Shown in pieces: positions 15,183 to 24,420 of a stretch of 64,000 nucleotides of DNA (position 1 is its first letter; each line of letters begins with the position of its first letter). The stretch comes from Prinia subflava. Its lineage: Eukaryota; Chordata; Aves; Passeriformes; Cisticolidae. A program made the translations under genes and the position numbers. Location of the stretch: contig NC_086247.1 of NCBI RefSeq assembly GCF_021018805.1, positions 89,822,140-89,886,139 on the forward strand, in the 5' to 3' direction. The notes beneath the pieces are model-generated. The model was given only the letters and a program-made list of their open reading frames with translations. It had not been told where the DNA came from and ran no database searches.

Positions 15183-15716
15183 CTAGAGTATACAGTGGCA
15201 AAAAATGAGGGTCCTGAGGCAAACACTATAGTCACAGAGTGGAGGAACACACAAGCCTCTTACATGAGCCTGCTGCAGAAGGGAAAGTTGTCCAAAGCTT
15301 GCTTCAGCATGAATGTGGCTTCTCTTTCTCTGCGTGTGCCACACCTCTTGGCAAGGTGAATGTTTGAGAAGGAAAGATTCCTTTCTCCTGAGGTAACACT
15401 CCATACTACCGGAATAAAAAAGGTGGCAGACAGAATGCCTTGTACTCTGAATTGAACCTTGGTGATGAGTTTTCAGTTTCTCCAGGGCTTTGACTTGATT
15501 TTCAGTAATCTCCAGTCTTTGTCTCTTTGCCTTGGTTCCTTTTATTAAATCAATGAACCTTACATTAGCTGGGTGAATACAATTTTGCTGTCTGCTTTGC
15601 TGCTGTAGATTCACTCTCTCATAGCACTGAGTGGCATGTTTGTCCAGATATCTTGGCCTGTTGCTGCTTCTGTCTCCAGATCTGCTAGATTCTATTCTGC
15701 TAGAACAGAAAATCAT
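15183..15716 (-). other. Unexplained 177-codon open frame
   Basis: This ORF runs from ATG at 15716 to a stop at 15183 in only moderately GC DNA, which is long for this composition. The first half is hydrophilic, rich in R, Q, K and E (about residues 8-85, including FIDLIKGTKAKRQRLEITEN), and could be helical. The second half is rich in C, H and L and looks less protein-like. A TTCTGTTCTAG acceptor-like signal and a GTAAGG donor-like signal on the minus strand bracket about residues 6-51. No family is recognised. It may be a chance ORF, a retrocopy remnant or an antisense exon. Confidence 0.2.
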
Positions 15717-17197
15717 GTTGATTTTCTTTGTGAACTTGAACTAAAGATACAGGAGGTACTGTGGTAAAAGATCCTTATTTTTTATAAAGCTAGTCTGTAT
15801 TACAGTATCAACTCTTAAATCCAGAATGCTGCGGCTTACAATGTTATTACTAAATTCTCTAGCAATTACAGTAAGTCAATACAGTCCTTTATAGAAGGGA
15901 CTCCTTTGCCAATCTGCATAATGGCAGGCTGAGTTCTAGGGTAGTTTCCATCTCAACTCTAATGCTAAACTTAATCTGCAGCTAAAACCTAATGCTAATA
16001 TAAAATGGACACATAGGAGGTATACCTGCTAGAAACCTGGTACCTTGGAGCTTATTGTCATGACAAGCTGCAACAAACAGCTTGATCTGGATGGCCATGC
16101 TACATGGAATGCACATCTCAGACCTTTCTGAGGCCGGGGACCCCACAGCATCCAGCTCCTTGGAGCTGGCATGTAACAGCCTTTGGCATTTATGCAACAT
16201 TTTTTTGCAATGTCCTTGGGGTGGGGAGAGGCCTCTGTGCTCTACTTCTCTTCCTGATGCCAAAGAAGAGAGTGAATGGTTTCTTATGGGCCACTGTTGG
16301 TTTGCATGCAAACATAACATCCCACTATCCTTTGGCTGCAATTATCCAATTCATTGCTTTCATAATTTATTTCTTTCAGTTATACCTAGCTTGGTAAGTT
16401 GATTTTTGGGGGTGGTGGGGGGTGGGAGGTTGTTTGTTTGGTTTTAATTTTTTTTTTTAATGAGAAGACCAGACTGAGACAGTCCAGAAGGAAGATAATT
16501 TCTCTGGTATCTGTTTTGTATCTGTGCGTGTTACTTGCCCATGACTGCAGTTTATGGCACTTGCAGACACCTGTGTTGAGGGAAGTAAGAGAGTAACACA
16601 CTGACGCTAGAATGCCAGGGGAGTTTGAGTTGCCACAGTTGGCAGGGAGTGGCGGGGGGAAGTTCGGGAGAGGCTCAGAGTGGTCTGCAGACAACTGGGA
16701 GAGATGCAAAGGGATCTTGGATGAAACCAGTGCTGAGGAATCCAGAGGGAGTTAGTACCCAAACATGCGTGGTTCAGCCCTGCCTGTCTTGTAGTTCAGT
16801 GACGGTATGAGTCAGAGTCTCTTTGGTCTGAATGAAGTGGAAGGTACTTTCTACAAAGCAACTCAAGGATATGCCAAGAATCTGGATAAATAAAACTAAT
16901 TCAGAAAAAGGGAGTGGGATGCAGCCTCTTGCTCTAAATCACTTAACAGTTCGCCACAGAAAAATGCAATATGGCATCTTAAATAAAATCACCCTCTTCT
17001 GACTCTCGCAGAGGCTGCTTCAGAGCATTCCCTGGTTTCCAGCACAGTTTTATTTCCTCCCTTAGAGAGACAGACCAGCCTTGACTGAGCAACCGATTTT
17101 CATGCATCCTTTAAACCAGCATTCCGTGCCATTTCTGAAGGACAGCACACGTCGCTAGCTGTCTGTTTCTTCCCCCTTAAACAATATAGGCTTGGGG
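15717..17197. other. Promoter-proximal upstream DNA
   Basis: No coding gene supported. A G-rich then T-rich low-complexity segment spans about 16405-16460. A strong donor-like GTAAGT at 16394 has an acceptor-like TTTCTTTCAG ending at 16379, only 14 bases upstream. Confidence 0.5.
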
Positions 17198-17260
17198 TTG
17201 TTTTTTTCTTTTTTTCTTTTTTTCTTTTTATTTCTTTTTTTTTTTCTTTTTCCCCTCCCC
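17198..17260 (+). repeat. Pyrimidine (T/C) tract upstream of promoter
   Basis: About 60 bases are nearly pure T with interspersed C, just upstream of candidate exon 1a. Such a homopyrimidine tract can adopt non-B structure and is often nucleosome-depleted at promoters. No gene is implied. Confidence 0.85.
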
Positions 17261-17289
17261 ATCTCATTTCTTTCCGCCTGCAAAGTGAT

Positions 17290-17413
17290 TTGAGAGCCCC
17301 GCGACGCAGCCTGCTACAGGAACGGGGACTTCTCTGGAACACTGGCGTGCGCAGGGATTAATCCCACCGTAGAGTCAGCCTAGCCTTTGAAGTGTTACAA
17401 GGGGAAGGAGGAG
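17290..17413 (+). other. Candidate non-coding first exon 1a
   Basis: The sequence ending GGAGGAG is followed by GTAAGTG at 17414, an almost ideal donor. It sits at the upstream edge of the CpG island, just after a long pyrimidine tract. The left boundary given is approximate, because the transcription start cannot be read from sequence. No ATG-initiated frame of useful length is present, so this would be 5'UTR. It could splice to the exon at 24299. Alternatively, the donor may be an internal splice site of a longer first exon that also contains exon 1b. Confidence 0.5.
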
Positions 17414-17537
17414 GTAAGTGTCGAGGCGAGCCCCCAGCCCCCTCCCCGCCCCCGGGCAGCGTACGGCGGCCCGCGAAGGGTTAAAGGCCGCCTTGGCCCG
17501 GCGGTGCCGTGCGTATGCAATAATCTGTGTGGCTCTC

Positions 17538-17552
17538 TTGGCCGACTGCCAG
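17538..17552. promoter_or_regulatory. NFI-like palindromic site
   Basis: TTGGC, five spacer bases, then GCCAG at 17538-17552 matches the full nuclear factor I consensus (TTGGC N5 GCCAA) with one difference at the last base. It lies between the two first-exon donors inside the CpG island. Binding is inferred only from the motif. Confidence 0.45.
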
Positions 17553-17585
17553 AGTGTTGCCTTGCCTCCTCCTCCTCCCTTCTCT

Positions 17586-17606
17586 CCCCCCCCTCCCCCC
17601 CCCCCC
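17586..17606 (+). repeat. Poly-C tract
   Basis: C8, T, then C12 lie directly upstream of TTTTGCATG, within the promoter region. It is a homopolymer tract prone to sequencing and length error. Confidence 0.9.
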
Positions 17607-17650
17607 GCCTTTTGCATGAAGTAGGATCCTTGAGCTGTTGCAGAGGCAGC

Positions 17651-17668
17651 CAACTGCTCCATATTTGG
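17651..17668. promoter_or_regulatory. CArG box (SRF site) with adjacent E-box
   Basis: CCATATTTGG at 17659-17668 is a perfect CC(A/T)6GG CArG box, the binding site class of serum response factor. CAACTG at 17651-17656 is an E-box core (CANNTG) three bases upstream. Both sit in candidate exon 1b or its immediate promoter, in the least GC-rich part of the island, where an A/T-rich motif stands out. SRF regulation is inferred from motif and location only. Confidence 0.45.
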
Positions 17669-17686
17669 CTTCTATTACCCATTTAC

Positions 17687-17833
17687 ATGCTGGAGAGCGG
17701 AGAGGGAGCGAGCGCTGTACCGCAGACATCATTTCTACTACAGTGGTGGAGACATCCCGGACCTGTGTCACTGCAGGGGGAAGGAAAAAAGCTAAACAAA
17801 CAAAAAGCAGACCCAAGCCCCGTGATCAGCTAG
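17687..17833 (+). CDS. Upstream ORF, 48 residues, in candidate exon 1b
   Basis: The frame starts at ATG 17687 and ends at TAG 17831-17833. The predicted peptide begins MLESGEGASAVPQTS and ends KADPSPVIS. It has a basic lysine-rich patch near residues 33-41 and no signal peptide or known domain. The start context is weak (T at -3, C at +4), so leaky scanning is likely. Its probable role, if translated, is cis control of the main ORF rather than a functional protein. It could be a chance ORF, since the GC content raises the odds of an open frame. Confidence 0.2.
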   Translation: MLESGEGASAVPQTSFLLQWWRHPGPVSLQGEGKKLNKQKADPSPVIS

Positions 17834-17940
17834 GAAGACATTTGTGTGCGAATCTCTCTCTGACCCCCCACCCCCGTCAACCCCACCTCCACTGACACTT
17901 TACAGTAAGTGGCTTTTTTTTCCTCCTCTGCTTTCTGCCT

Positions 17941-17959
17941 CCCCCCCCCCCCCCCCCCC
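17941..17959 (+). repeat. Poly-C run of 19
   Basis: Nineteen consecutive C residues lie about 36 bases downstream of the exon 1b donor. The run length may be unreliable in the assembly. Confidence 0.9.
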
Positions 17960-18435
17960 GGCTTCTTCCCTTGTTTAGACTGCAAACCGCCGGCGATTTC
18001 CAGCTGGAAAAACACGGGGCTGAGGGGGCAGGGGAGCGAGCTGCCCACTCTGCCAAGGGGCTGCAGCCCGCCTCGCTGCGGCCGCCCTCGGCCCGCCACG
18101 GCCCGGCCCGGCCCGCAGGCGCTGCCGCCGCGGGCCCGGCCCTGAGGGGAGAGGCAGGGAGGGAGAGGGGGGCGGCCGCGAAATGGCCGAGGACGCCGCG
18201 CAGGGAACGGAGTGGGGATGCGGGACACGGGAGGAAGCGGGGGCCGGGGCGACCCCGCGGCAGGAGCCGCTCGTACAGCCCTGCCCCCCCTGCCCCGCTC
18301 CTTCCTCCTTCTTCACCCCCCCTCTCCCTCCCTCCCGCTTCCCCCTGGCCCGGGCGGGGTGTGGGTGGCCGCGGGGACGGTGGACATTTTGCGAGTCGCG
18401 GCTGCCCCCGGTGCGGCGGCCTCGGGGTGTGTGAG

Positions 18436-18726
18436 ACTGCGCGTGTGCTCGTGTGTGCGGGGGGGCGGTGTGCGGTGCCGGTGCGTGTGTGTGCGGTGTG
18501 CGTGTGTGTCAGCGTGGGGGCTCCGGTGCGTGCGAGCGTGTATGTGTGTGTGTCTGCGTGCGGTGCCGCTGCGTGTGTGGGTTACCGTGCGGTGCCGTGT
18601 GTGTGCGCGGGGGTGCGGTGCCGGGTGTGTGTGTATGTGCGGGGGTGCGGTGCCGGTGCGGTGCCGGGTGTGTGTGTATGTGCGGGGGTGCGGTGCCGGT
18701 GCGGTGCCGGGTGTGTGCGTGCGCGG
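18436..18726 (+). repeat. GT/GC-rich low-complexity tract with 43-bp minisatellite
   Basis: The region is composed of GTGTG, GTGCGG and GGTGCC words. Within it a 43-base unit occurs twice in full and identically (18623-18665 and 18666-18708), with partial units on the left (from about 18594) and right (18709-18726). The tract lies inside the CpG island, downstream of both first-exon donors, so in the presumed first intron. It gives rise to long artefactual open frames rich in V, C, R and G. Confidence 0.85.
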
Positions 18727-19212
18727 CCGGCGCGGCGCGGCGCGGCGCGGGGGGGCTGTGCGGGGCGCGTACGCCGGGCGGACCCGGCGGGGCGCAGCTC
18801 GGGGCCGGTCGCCGGCAGGGCCGGTCGCCGCCACCGCACGGCGTATGTAGTACGGCGCTGGGCGGCTGCCGGAGGGTGAATGAAGCGAGGAGGAGGCGGC
18901 GGCGGCGGGGGAGGCGGCGCTGGCGCTGGGATGTGCCCGGCAGCAGCTCCGCTCCGCTTCACTCAGGGCCCAGGCCGGCTGCAGACGCCACCCGGTACTG
19001 CCGGGAGGGACGGGGCGGGAGGGATGGGGGAAGGGGGGCGCTGCCGCCCCGCTGCCCCGCTGCCCGCCCTCGGCTGTGGGGTCCGGCCGGCGGCTTCCCG
19101 AGGGGAAGCGGGCCCGGGGTTCCCCGCCGCCGCCCCGGGGCTCCGCTCGCCTCCAGCGGCGGCCGCTGCCCTCCTGCCGTTCACCGATCCCCCGCCGCCT
19201 CCGGGTTTGCTT

Positions 19213-19250
19213 GGGTCGGGTGGGGGTGGTTGGGTTGCGGGGATTTGGGG
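19213..19250 (+). other. G-quadruplex-prone sequence
   Basis: Six runs of three or more G (19213, 19218, 19222, 19232, 19239 and 19247) are separated by loops of 1-5 bases, well within the usual G3+N1-7 definition. It lies at the 3' edge of the CpG island on the coding-strand side, so it could form in DNA or nascent RNA. A G/T-rich segment and poly-T follow immediately. Confidence 0.7.
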
Positions 19251-19310
19251 TTGGTTGTTGGTGGTTTGGTGTTGGTGGGTTTTTTTTTGGTTTTTTTTTT
19301 TTTTTTTTTT
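19251..19310 (+). repeat. G/T-rich segment and poly-T run
   Basis: TTGG and GGTG words continue from the G-rich tract and end in T9, GG and T20 (19291-19310). This is low-complexity DNA marking the boundary of the CpG island. Confidence 0.9.
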
Positions 19311-20345
19311 ACCCTAGGGCATCGTAATTACCGGCAGAAAAACAAATAAATGACCCCGTGTACGGTTGTGGGTGCTGAATCCGTCAATGTGATTCCTGAG
19401 AATATTAAAGTCTAAATTAAAGCGTGCTGGAAAAGCGCTAGCTCCTACTGTAATAGTAATAGCGATAATAATAAAATGACAGAATTGGGAGCGATTTACA
19501 TGTTATTGAAGAGGAGGAATTACTGAAGAGTAATAATAGAAAAGAAAACAAGTCGGAAGCCCGTTATATAATGCACTGTGTAGACAACGAGAGCGACAGG
19601 CTATTTTTATTTTGTTTACCGTATGCTGTGTAATAGGGACTCCTCCGAGCAGCATCTCTTCCCTATGAGCCCGAACTCCAGATAGAATTGAGGGAAAATT
19701 TTAGGCATTTCTTTTACGACTAGACGAAGAAACATAGATTTGTAAAACCTTCCTCTTTACAAATGATTTCTCTGTACAGAACGGGAAGGGTGTGTAGGTA
19801 AATGACCTTTGCCGGAGACCTTTTCCCTTTCATATGGGAAAGAAATTCATATTTTGTAACACGGCTTACACTTTAACCTTTAACGCTCGTGGTTATGTAT
19901 TTTATGCAGGAATGGTTACTTTACACGTCAGATACGGTCAGGCATAGTGAGTTACTCTGCTGACACACTGATAAGTCAAGGACTTTTAATTTCAGTTTCG
20001 AATGAAAACGTCCCCTAAAGGAAAATCCCGGCTTCATCTTAATCTATTTCTGTTTGGGTGATAGAGACGGTGCAGTTTTATCATATGGAGCAACGGTTAT
20101 GAATGGGGGAGAGAGAAATTGAGAATGGCCAGGGAAAATATTGTGCCGTAGTTATTTTTGTGATATGTGCTGCAAGATAATAGTAGTAATTGTACGCGAT
20201 TGCACCTAATTTGTTCATAAAACTGGCCCGGTATTTTACAGGTAGCAGCTATTTTGAAAAGGTGGCTGTAATCTCACTTTTTACGTAAGGCAGTAGTCGA
20301 TAGGTTTTCCTCCGTGCTCGGCTGTCTGTCTGTCTCTCTCATCAT
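19311..20345. other. CpG-retaining AT-balanced region, probable regulatory DNA
   Basis: No ORF or repeat family is recognised. The segment is AT-rich yet contains many isolated CpGs (for example CCGTGTACGG, AACGAGAGCGACAGG and TACGCGA), unlike the CpG-depleted sequence outside. This suggests DNA kept unmethylated next to the island, and possibly conserved. It holds an MEF2-like site followed by a forkhead motif at 19601-19619 and a TATATAA word at 19565-19571. Confidence 0.5.
19601..19619 (+). promoter_or_regulatory. MEF2-like plus forkhead motif pair
   Basis: CTATTTTTAT at 19601-19610 matches the MEF2 consensus CTA(A/T)4TA(A/G) except at the last base. TGTTTAC at 19613-19619 is a forkhead core. 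The two are separated by two bases, within the CpG-retaining region downstream of the promoter. Confidence 0.35.
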
Positions 20346-20620
20346 GTAGCGACATGTCAGCGGTGCCGGCTTTCAGCGCGCTTACTCCAGCCCCGATCAG
20401 TCATGTAATTAGATCAGGCTGCCATGGTAACAGACGGGATTCACCGTGTTCACCGGCCAGCCAGGTGCGTGTGTGGCTGGCGGGTGACTCGGCGGGCCAC
20501 CGCCAGCCCTGCCAGGGCCGCCTTGGTGGCGTGCGGCCACCGCCCCGAGCTTTCCGAAAATTGAGAGATGCCGGCGGTGGGTTCCTGATGGCCGGACTTC
20601 TCGGGAAGGGTGTTCTTTTC
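20341..20620. promoter_or_regulatory. Second CpG-dense patch (satellite CpG island)
   Basis: I count about 24 CpGs in these 280 bases, between AT-rich flanks. No convincing splice donor was found, so it is more likely an enhancer or secondary promoter than an exon. It contains an RFX X-box-like element at 20418-20431. Confidence 0.6.
20418..20431. promoter_or_regulatory. RFX X-box-like element
   Basis: GCTGCCATGGTAAC matches the X-box palindrome (GTNRCC, spacer, RGYAAC) with one mismatch in the left half and a perfect right half. It sits in the CpG-dense patch about 2.5 kb downstream of the first-exon donors. Confidence 0.4.
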
Positions 20621-20664
20621 CCACTGGAGTGTCAGGCAGGTGGGACCGTGCGTGGCACGCTTAG

Positions 20665-23600
20665 CAGGTCAGCCAAATCGTCAGTTCCACTTGCGTGTAT
20701 TATTAGCAAATTAATGAAGGTGTGGTACTTTGTAAATATGCTTTTGGCTTATACAAGCTGGCATGAAAGTTTCTTCAGAGTTTTCATTTTTTTTTTCCTC
20801 TCCCCCCCCTCCCCCCGCCTCCCCCCTGTCTGTCTGGTTTAACTGTTTACTGGCTGTAGCAGTGTTTGCTAACAGTTCGCATTCCAGCACTCTCATCATA
20901 GGCCACAGGCGTGTTGTTCTCCACTCCTGTACTGTACTTTACACCCTCTGGCCAGTAAGATGAAAATTAGTACAATAAATAAATACTTGATGTCAGTATT
21001 GTCACTCTGGGTTTGTTAAGACTCCTTGTAGTTCTTAGCAAAGTCTAGGCCCTTTTGTGTGTTAGAGGAAAGCTGACTGCAGTTTCTCGTGATAAAACCC
21101 TAAGTATATACTGTTAAAAACAATTTTTGCCTCAGCAAACACTTTGTTTCTAGTATGGATGTATTTATTGCATTTGTGCTCATCAAAATATTATATCCAT
21201 GGAGCAGGAGACTTTGTGAAATAGTTTATAATAATACTGTCAAAGGATATGCAATATAATTAGCATTGAACTTCATGTTGCTCTTAAAAACATGTTTCAC
21301 TGAGCAATGTATATTTGTCTTCATTCTCATTGTTTGAACATCACTCTTTCAAGCCTCTCTTCCATAAATGTAGGTATAATTTTTTAAAAGCACCAAATTT
21401 GGCACTATGTTCTAATGTCATAAATCTGGAGCAGCTCCAGGGGATGGGATTGTGAGCCACTTACATGGGTGTATATCTCAAATAACTCCATTTATTGGAC
21501 TTAATCCAGGCATGTAGTAGAGTAACCGAGCTCAGAAAGTGATCTGCTGTGTATCACTGTTATTTTCTTTATATTGCTTTTCATGGTAAAAAGCACTGTG
21601 GGCTTAAATAGGATTTTTGCCTGATTAAGGAGCTGCATTAAGTGTCTACAGAAGTGGGTAACACCCCTACTCCAGTCACTAATCTTGGGTGCACTTACAC
21701 GAATATTGAACTTGGCCCAGAGGATTTTGTGTCTCAGTGATGAGAAATCATCAGCACCCACAGCTCCTGAGAGTTTGTAGTACCAGGCTGGAACATAAAG
21801 CAATCCAGAAATATCTCAGTAAAATAGATATTTTAATCCCTCTGATGGTAAAGCACTGTGGCTGGAGGAGGAGGCAATGAGAAATGCCTGTTGGTGGTTC
21901 AGCTCTTGTGGTGACAGGCAGCGGCCGTCCTGGGTTGGGTGTGATGAGTTTGCAGGTCTCAGCCCGCCTGCCAAGCAGGAGTATTTCTTCTTGGAGGGGT
22001 GAGGGGACAGGGTATTTGCAGGCAATTTCCTGCCCTGAAGTGCAACTTCTCAGTGCCTCAAGTAACTTGCCCTTCTGGCTAGGAGAGAATATCCTCTGCT
22101 CGGTGCAGCCGCCTCTGTTTTGGGCCTCCATTCTGAGGAGATGGTTTGAAATAGAAGAGCTTGTTAGGGGGACTGGCTGGAGGGAGTGCAATAGTCACGA
22201 GTAGTGCAAGCCTTTGTGTGCTGCATGCTGTGTATACATGTTTTATTGAAAGACAAATGACCTGTGTGACTAAGAGTGTTAGAAAGTAATTCTTTTCAAA
22301 AAGGCCATATATACATAGTTTAAAAAAGTTTTCTGAAAAATAAACAGTGCAACTTTTCTTTTTTAGCCCCATTGCATCTATTTAGAAAGGTTGAAAAAAC
22401 TAGTTCTGCTTTAAAAGACATTTACAAGAGACCTGGAATTTCACTTAACAAAAATTTTTTATGTAATAGATCCAGTGGCCTAGTTTCCCATTAATTAAGA
22501 AAATAGACACTTGAATGCAGTCACCTGAAAAGCAACTAAGGATTTAAACATTAGAATTTTAAAGTAATTGTCTTAGTAACATGGCTAGTAAAACAAAATC
22601 AAGGCCTAATTTTCCCCTTGCTGAAGTTTAGCAGCACATTTTAGCAGATGACAGTCAGTATTATCATTGTCATTGTTTATGCACACGCTGCTTTTGTTGT
22701 TGTGTACTAATTGAGGTGGAAATAAAAAAGTATGGCAGGCTGTAAAGGAAGTGCTTGTCAGGATTGCATAGATGGTCTGAAGCACTGGCTGCAAACCTAC
22801 TCCAGCGTGCGAGGCGGCTGACGCTGGTGATGCTGGAGGGAAGTGGGGCTGTGACAGCCTCAGCTACAACCACAGGTTGTGAGCGATTTGCCTGTTCTGG
22901 AGAACTGCACGGGTACGGTGTGTACAATTCAGAGAGTGCAGATAACAGATTTAGTTGTAGGTCTCTTCTGAGACTGCTGTAAGCAACTCTGCGTCAACAG
23001 ATAAAGATATAATTAGAACAAGAACCACAAGTATGGCAGGCTTGGCACAGGTAAATATTTCATTGTAAAGAACTGACTTGCTATGTTCCAGTGACTTCAG
23101 TAGCCTAAGCTGTGCAAAGTGAAAATCCTGACCTCATCCTTTCGTTTTACTTTTAAGCAAGACTCCAAGTGTAATAAATAAATAGGTATTTGGTCTAAGG
23201 CACTGTATTTTGAAGTCTTATTCAGTGGTACACATTCTTTATATGAGAAAGTTAAAGATTTTTACATGGTTTTGGCTGAGGTGATAGATGACTAAAATGT
23301 AAGAAACTTTGTCGATTCCTGATTTTTGCAAATTGACAGAAATTAGATCCATGACTGTAACTCCTTTTTGATCTCAGTGCATGTGTTGAGAATGTAATGC
23401 TTCATGGCTTTTTTTCTCTCAGAGCTGTAGTCTGGAATGGTTGTACAACACATGCAAATCTGTATGTGTGCATTGGTCCCAGTCTGCAAAGTTACTTTAG
23501 TACATGTCCCAGTGAGGGTTTTGCTAAATGAGAATTGATTAAAGAACCTATCTAGAGTTAAGTATGCGTGTAAATCCTTCCCTAAACAGGAACAAGTAAG

Positions 23601-24298
23601 TATGCTCATAAACTGAAACAACAGAAATGATTCTCAGTGAGGGAGAAATGGTCCCACTAAATCCTTTTGTTGTACCAAGAGTGATAAAAATATTTGGTGA
23701 GATTCCAATTGAAAAACCCAAATGTATTTTGTTTAATAGGTGGTGTCAGCAGAAGTTCAGTGCTGGCTCTTTGTGATTTTGCTCAGCAAAATCACACAAA
23801 TAATAAACCCCCCCCCCAAATTGGTGGAGTTTTTCGTTGTTTATATTATTTGGGAATTTACAGTAATAGGCATCGACTGTAGTGTGCCACCTTTAATGAC
23901 AAAATAGCGTACAAGGCAAAGTCACATTTCAATAGGTGATTATTTTTCACCTAGTAGTAGTAGCAGTTGCAATACTATGTTTCCAGGATGCTCAAATAAA
24001 ATATGTTCTGTTGGCAGTGAAGACAGTCGTCTCCACTCACTTATGATTCTTCACCTCATTAAGATCACATTTAGGAAAAGAGCACTCTGAATAAATGGGC
24101 TCTGCTCTCTACTCTATGAGCTCTGTCTGCAGGATTAAATCTATAGTTTATTTGTGCTTGAGTAATAGTAAAAGCAGTTTCTCTCAGTCTTCATTGGGAT
24201 ATCTTAGCATGTTGTAAATGACTGTAAATGTTGACTCTTAACTGTGTTTTTGTTTCTCTTTATTTTGGTTTCCATCTCCTCAACTCCTGGATCAACAG
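20665..24298 (+). other. Presumed first intron, distal part
   Basis: AT-rich sequence between the CpG patch and exon 2. No exon, RNA gene or recognisable transposon was found. Short ORFs on both strands look like chance. Confidence 0.5.
20800..20826 (+). repeat. C/T-rich low-complexity tract
   Basis: A short run of CTCCCCCC and CCTCCCCCC words follows poly-T at about 20789-20797. It is simple-sequence DNA in the presumed first intron. Confidence 0.7.
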
Positions 24299-24420
24299 AT
24301 CAACATTGCAGGCCAAGCCACATGGGCAAGCAATACAAGCTGTGAATTTATTCCTGACCCCGTAGGACAGTGACCACCGTCATTTTCGTCTTCACCGTAC
24401 CGTTATGCACTGCCAATAAG
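24299..24420 (+). other. Internal 5'UTR exon 2 (122 bases)
   Basis: A pyrimidine-rich stretch (about 24247-24289) leads to the acceptor ATCAACAG, ending at 24298. The exon ends CCAATAAG before the donor GTGAGA at 24421. A second possible acceptor AG at 24310-24311 would shorten the exon by 13 bases. Two ATGs are present, both in closed frames: ATG at 24322 with stop TGA ending at 24345 (7 residues), and ATG at 24405 with stop TAA ending at 24419 (4 residues), one base before the splice site. All frames with an ATG close, so the main start must be downstream. The exon looks unique and contains several CpGs unlike the AT-rich flanks, consistent with conservation. I do not recognise the gene. 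Confidence 0.65.

Larger units (their letters stand above)
17600..17904 (+). other. Candidate non-coding first exon 1b
   Basis: The exon is defined on the right by ACA followed by GTAAGT at 17905, a good donor. The left edge is approximate. The interval holds a minimal uORF (ATG AAG TAG at 17615-17623) and a 48-residue uORF at 17687-17833, both closed before the donor, so the exon is non-coding or regulatory leader. It is much less CpG-rich than the sequence downstream of 17960, looks unique rather than repetitive, and has a CArG box near its 5' side. It probably joins the acceptor at 24299, giving an intron of about 6.4 kb. Use relative to exon 1a is unknown. Confidence 0.5.
17280..19200. 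promoter_or_regulatory. CpG-island promoter region
   Basis: The base composition changes abruptly from AT-rich to strongly GC-rich with very dense CpG, peaking between about 18040 and 19180. Runs such as repeated GCGGC and CGCGG occur near 18725-18750 and 18890-18920. Two strong plus-strand splice donors lie in the upstream third, so transcription probably starts between about 17250 and 17700 and runs rightward. No convincing TATA box was found at the presumed starts, which fits a dispersed CpG-island promoter. Long open frames across the island on both strands follow from high GC and lack of stops, and are not treated as genes. Confidence 0.85.

Noticed and set aside
17971..19349. ORFs of 298-302 codons on plus and 173 codons on minus across the CpG island
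   Set aside because: High GC removes stops. The translations are low-complexity (VCVC, RGA, PAP), overlap on both strands and run through a minisatellite and donor-bounded intron.
17290..24420. Naming the gene (transcription factors, RNA-binding proteins and adhesion genes with non-coding leaders were considered)
   Set aside because: Only UTR exons are visible and none was recognised with confidence, so a symbol would be a guess.
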